Below, piece after piece: positions 61,267 through 64,000 of a stretch of 64,000 bases of DNA. The stretch comes from Thiohalocapsa marina (GTDB lineage Bacteria > Pseudomonadota > Gammaproteobacteria > Chromatiales > Chromatiaceae). The DNA is taken from assembly GCF_008632335.1 (NCBI RefSeq), contig NZ_VWXX01000006.1, positions 115,366 through 179,365 on the forward strand. The letters are read 5' to 3'. The notes below the pieces were generated by a model. That model had not been told where the DNA came from, made no database searches, and saw nothing but the letters and a program-made list of their open reading frames with translations. A program made the position numbers and the translations under genes. Each line of letters opens with the position of its first letter. Within the stretch, counting starts at the first letter, position 1.

Positions 61267-62546
61267 TGACAGACTCTGCTGGCATGGGCCACGGAAATGA
61301 ATACCGCTCCATCGCACGTAACACTGTTCATCTGGTCGGTGCACAGACTCTGGCTCGGGGCCTGCGCATACTCTATCTCGTCGCTTTAGCGCGGCTGCTT
61401 GGCCCTGAGCTATTTGCGCTGCTAAGCAATGCCCAGTTTTGGCAGCTCCTGTTTTTGCCCTTGGTGGTCTTCGGTACGGGCCGATTGTTGAGCCGAGAAA
61501 TCGGCCGGAATCCCGCCGCCTTTTCCGAGATCTTGGCAGCTACGCTGACACTGCGTCTGGCGCTGGGTTTCTTGGTCGCGTCAGCGGCTGCGCTGGCTGG
61601 TTGGTGGCTGACATCGGATCCTGCCGAGCGATCCGTGCTGGTGTTATTCTCGGTCGCTCTGTTGGCACGCGGGGTTGCGGGATGGACCCAGCAGGTTTTC
61701 ATCGCTTCGGAGTCGAGCCACCTGCTCCTGCGTCAAGAGATCGGCTGGCGCGCCGCTGAAGCCGTTCTCGGCCTCGCGACGCTAGTCGCTGAGGCCGGGC
61801 TTCTCGGGGTTGCTGCCGTTCACGTCCTGACTTGGCTCCTGCAGGCAGGTTCGGGATTATTGGTGGTGCATCGTCAGCTGCATCGTGTCACCTTCGGTTG
61901 GCACCGAAGTCAGCTGCGCGTTTTGTTGCAGGACGGCCTCAGCGCCATGCTCGTCGCCCTTGCGCTCTCGGTGATGCTCAATGGCAGCCTGCCGGTCTAC
62001 CTGAAGCTTTTCCCGGGTCACACCGATGGTGGCCAACTGGCGGTTGTGCTACAGGCGTTGTCGGTGCTGCTGTTATTACCGAAAGGGATTGCCAAGAGTA
62101 CGTTGCCGATTCTTGGTCGACAGGTGGCAGCCAGCGCTGAGCACGCGGGGCGAACCATCGTCTGGCTGCTCGTTGTGTCGCTATCGGCAGCCGTTGTGCT
62201 TGTCCTCCTCGGTATGGCTCTGGCTAGCGACGTGGCCGTCTTGTTGCTAGGCAACGCCTATGCGCAGGCCGGTGCTTGGCTTGGCCCTAGCCTATGGCTG
62301 ATGTTGCCGTTCGCTGGCGGACATTTGCTGACACAACTTCTGTTCGCTCATGGCGACGTATGGGCTAGCACAACCCGGGCGTGGGTTGGGGCGCTAGTGA
62401 CCTTGATCGCTCTATGGCCGTTGGGCGCTCAAATGGGTGCACTTGGTGTCGTAAATGCGATCGGTATCGGACTGTCGGTTTGGGCTTTCGCGCTAGGCCA
62501 ATTGGCTGTGTCGCGCGGATATATACGCATCGGGCCCCTTACATGA
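61266..62546 (+). CDS. Oligosaccharide flippase, Wzx/MVF-like (2)
   Basis: A 426-residue protein with about 12 membrane helices: TVHLVGAQTLARGLRILYLVALARLLGPELFALLS at the start, then alternating helices and charged loops, and LGPSLWLMLPFAGGHLLTQLLFAHGDVWASTT in the last third. It is a second putative lipid-linked oligosaccharide exporter. The ATG at 61266 shares a base with the preceding TAA; the GTG at 61242 is less likely. Confidence 0.87.
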   Translation: MTDSAGMGHGNEYRSIARNTVHLVGAQTLARGLRILYLVALARLLGPELFALLSNAQFWQLLFLPLVVFGTGRLLSREIGRNPAAFSEILAATLTLRLALGFLVASAAALAGWWLTSDPAERSVLVLFSVALLARGVAGWTQQVFIASESSHLLLRQEIGWRAAEAVLGLATLVAEAGLLGVAAVHVLTWLLQAGSGLLVVHRQLHRVTFGWHRSQLRVLLQDGLSAMLVALALSVMLNGSLPVYLKLFPGHTDGGQLAVVLQALSVLLLLPKGIAKSTLPILGRQVAASAEHAGRTIVWLLVVSLSAAVVLVLLGMALASDVAVLLLGNAYAQAGAWLGPSLWLMLPFAGGHLLTQLLFAHGDVWASTTRAWVGALVTLIALWPLGAQMGALGVVNAIGIGLSVWAFALGQLAVSRGYIRIGPLT

Positions 62547-63451
62547 AAGGGGCTTGCCCGGTTCGGTGGTATCAAACAATGACACAGGCGGCACTTTATA
62601 ATCACTATAGTAAGGTAGCAACATTGAAAAAGATTGGCCAAGGGGGAAGCGCCGAGGTCTTTGATCTTGGCAACGGTGAGATCTTAAAACTGTTTTTTCT
62701 CCACAGGGAGGATTATTGTCAGCAAGAGATGGAAAATTATCGCCTTATCGAGAAGACGAACTTGCCGATCATGCACCTTGATCGATCCGTCAAGATTGCT
62801 GGTCGGTCAGGACTAGTTTTTTCTGGTGCGCTGGTCGGAGCAACCATCGGTCAGATCATTAAAAAGACACCGTGGCGTACCATCGAACTGGCCCGCTTGC
62901 TGGCAGATCTGCACGTTCGAATTCACGAGCAAGAAGCACCTCACTTGCCGTCGTTCCACTCAAGACTGAAAACGCGAATTGAAAAAGAACGTAGGCTGAC
63001 TCAGCTAATTCGGTCAAATTTGTTGGCGGCGGCAGATAAACTGCCACGGGGCGATCGTCTATGCCATGGCGATTTCCATATCGATAACGTCATCATTGGA
63101 GATGGCAGATGCTTGATTATAGACTGGAACAGCTGTTCTCGTGGTGCGGTGGCTTGTGATGTTTACAAGACGCTAGCTTGTTTGCTCTACGAGAATCGTG
63201 AGCTTCCATTTTTTTACAGGAAAGCCCAGCGCCCGCTTCGACGTCTATTAGCTCGGGAATATCTATCATATTACTCTAAAAAAGCTGGTATTCATCTGGC
63301 GCCAAAGGGCAAAGTATTCAATCTGATTGACATTGGCTTTAGGCTAAGGAAAGGACCAAAAACACACGAGCATGCATTGAGAGAACTCTCCATGCGGGGC
63401 GGGTTCAATAGCGGCGAGTCTCCGACAGGCAATATCGCGCACTGGCCCTGA
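62543..63451 (+). CDS. APH/choline-kinase-like small-molecule kinase
   Basis: A kinase-fold protein of about 302 residues from ATG 62543 (overlapping the flippase stop) or 290 from ATG 62579. It has a Gly-rich loop KKIGQGGSAEVFDLG, a VAIK-like ILKLFFL, the catalytic loop LCHGDFHIDNVII and a DFG-equivalent LIIDWNSC, as in aminoglycoside phosphotransferases and LPS core kinases. In a glycan cluster it more likely phosphorylates a sugar or lipid carrier than an antibiotic. It closes the island and is more A+T rich than the DNA to its right. Confidence 0.78.
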   Translation: MKGACPVRWYQTMTQAALYNHYSKVATLKKIGQGGSAEVFDLGNGEILKLFFLHREDYCQQEMENYRLIEKTNLPIMHLDRSVKIAGRSGLVFSGALVGATIGQIIKKTPWRTIELARLLADLHVRIHEQEAPHLPSFHSRLKTRIEKERRLTQLIRSNLLAAADKLPRGDRLCHGDFHIDNVIIGDGRCLIIDWNSCSRGAVACDVYKTLACLLYENRELPFFYRKAQRPLRRLLAREYLSYYSKKAGIHLAPKGKVFNLIDIGFRLRKGPKTHEHALRELSMRGGFNSGESPTGNIAHWP

Positions 63452-63489
63452 GATCGGTAGCGAAGAAGAAGCAAGCACTGATTTTCATC

Positions 63490-63727
63490 TCAACCTCCCT
63501 GCAACCAAGCCTCAGGCGCGATCGACACGAACCGCTCGATCGTGACGCTGCCGGAACCGACCACGACATCGGGAAGGCCGCCAAAGTGCTCGGCAGGGGC
63601 GACGAGCCCCATGCTTGACCGGCGCGGATAGCCGCTCTTGACCTCGATGGGAACAGTTCGTGCGCCCAGTGGCACGATGGAATCTACCTCCCGGTTACGC
63701 TCGCGCCGGTAGGTCACTTCTATGCCG
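63490..63727 (-). pseudogene. Truncated AAA ATPase / DUF4143 protein, C-terminal fragment
   Basis: The frame reads TYRRERNREVDSIVP, then RTVPIEVKSGYPRRSSMGL. REVD...IEVKSG is the nuclease-like C-terminal motif of ATP-binding proteins with DUF4143. Only about 78 codons remain; the ATPase and most of DUF4143 are missing. The frame runs into the antisense strand of the duplicated oxidoreductase fragment at about 63728, which marks a recombination joint. Confidence 0.7.
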
Positions 63728-64000
63728 GGGGCGCTTCGCGCCGACCTACGACGAGACCGACGAGCGGATCCACGCGGGCGACATGGTGGTCGAGGCCATC
63801 GGCCAGATGGCCGACACCGACCTGCTCGGCGAGGCCCTGACAGAGCAGCTCGAATGGCAGCGCGGCCGGCTCCAGGTGGACGCCGCCGGATGCACCAGCG
63901 AGGCCTGGCTCTGGGCCGCCGGCGACATGGTGCGCGGCCCGGACGTGGTCACCGCCGTCGCCGACGGCCACCGCGTCGCCGCCAGCATCCATGCCGCGCT
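63728..64000 (+). pseudogene. Partial duplicate of the NuoI-GltD fusion gene 3' part
   Basis: This segment aligns base by base with 36351-36623 without gaps and with six mismatches, five of them in the first 40 bases. One change alters Arg to Cys and one Leu to Ile; the others are silent. The homology continues to the edge of the window. The 5' two thirds of the gene are absent, so it has no start and is probably a gene fragment unless the joint creates an unseen fusion. Confidence 0.92.

Noticed and set aside
36661..63500. Prophage or integrative element with integrase
   Set aside because: No integrase, transposase, phage structural gene or tRNA attachment site is visible; the boundaries are broken genes and a homologous repeat instead.

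Overview
The window is high-G+C DNA from a Gammaproteobacterium. Gene order (murA-hisGDC; rpsT divergent from murJ, then ribF), a class III polyhydroxyalkanoate synthase (phaE/phaC) and an octaheme tetrathionate-reductase-type cytochrome suggest a Chromatiales-like sulfur bacterium. This placement is inferred from gene content, not from a marker-gene tree.

Layout. 1-4 kb: 3' end of murA and hisG-hisD-hisC. 4.4-7.5 kb (minus): a SEDS polymerase and class B penicillin-binding protein pair, separated from hisC by palindromic repeats and a thrice-repeated 15-mer. 7.8-13.4 kb: yajD, a glycosyltransferase, a cupin gene with no visible start codon, rpsT, murJ, a 200-bp tandem repeat and ribF. 13.4-17.6 kb: a PHA locus, phaA/phaR diverging from phaE/phaC, with a candidate PhaR operator between them. 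17.6-25.3 kb: a DUF4139 protein, a TerB-like protein, a cytochrome b plus octaheme cytochrome c respiratory pair, an MscS channel and a MarC protein.

25.6-37.3 kb is the most distinctive respiratory locus. An Mrp-type antiporter module (E, F, G, MbhD-like, MbhE+B, C) leads into a 1053-residue fusion of two antiporter-like proton/sodium channel subunits. NuoH-, NuoB-, NuoC- and NuoD-like subunits follow, then a fusion of a NuoI-like ferredoxin with a GltD/NfnB-type NAD(P)H-FAD oxidoreductase, and a ferritin-like protein. The order matches the archaeal Mbx (membrane-bound sulfane-sulfur reductase) operon. The large subunit keeps only the N-terminal CxxC of the NiFe site, so the complex should not be a hydrogenase. 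I propose an NAD(P)H/ferredoxin-linked, cation-pumping membrane oxidoreductase.

37.4-38.2 kb is a scrapyard of truncated genes (Uma2 nuclease, GT-C-like membrane protein, PIN domain). 39.5-63.5 kb is a glycan island: seven GT4-type glycosyltransferases counting all copies, one GT2, one GT90, a GT-C-like membrane enzyme, three sulfotransferase genes (one with two domains), two pyruvyltransferases, two flippases, an ABC-like membrane protein without ATPase, a methyltransferase and an APH-like kinase. Part of it (about 46-54 kb) is visibly more A+T rich than the flanks, and the duplicated functions suggest at least two origins. It probably makes a sulfated and/or pyruvylated exopolysaccharide or O-antigen.

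The window ends in a 273-bp near-identical direct copy (6 mismatches) of the 3' part of the NuoI-GltD fusion gene, abutting a truncated DUF4143 ATPase remnant. The island is therefore bracketed by direct repeats 27,377 bp apart, which could allow its loss or exchange by homologous recombination. No rRNA, tRNA, CRISPR array or intact transposase was recognised.
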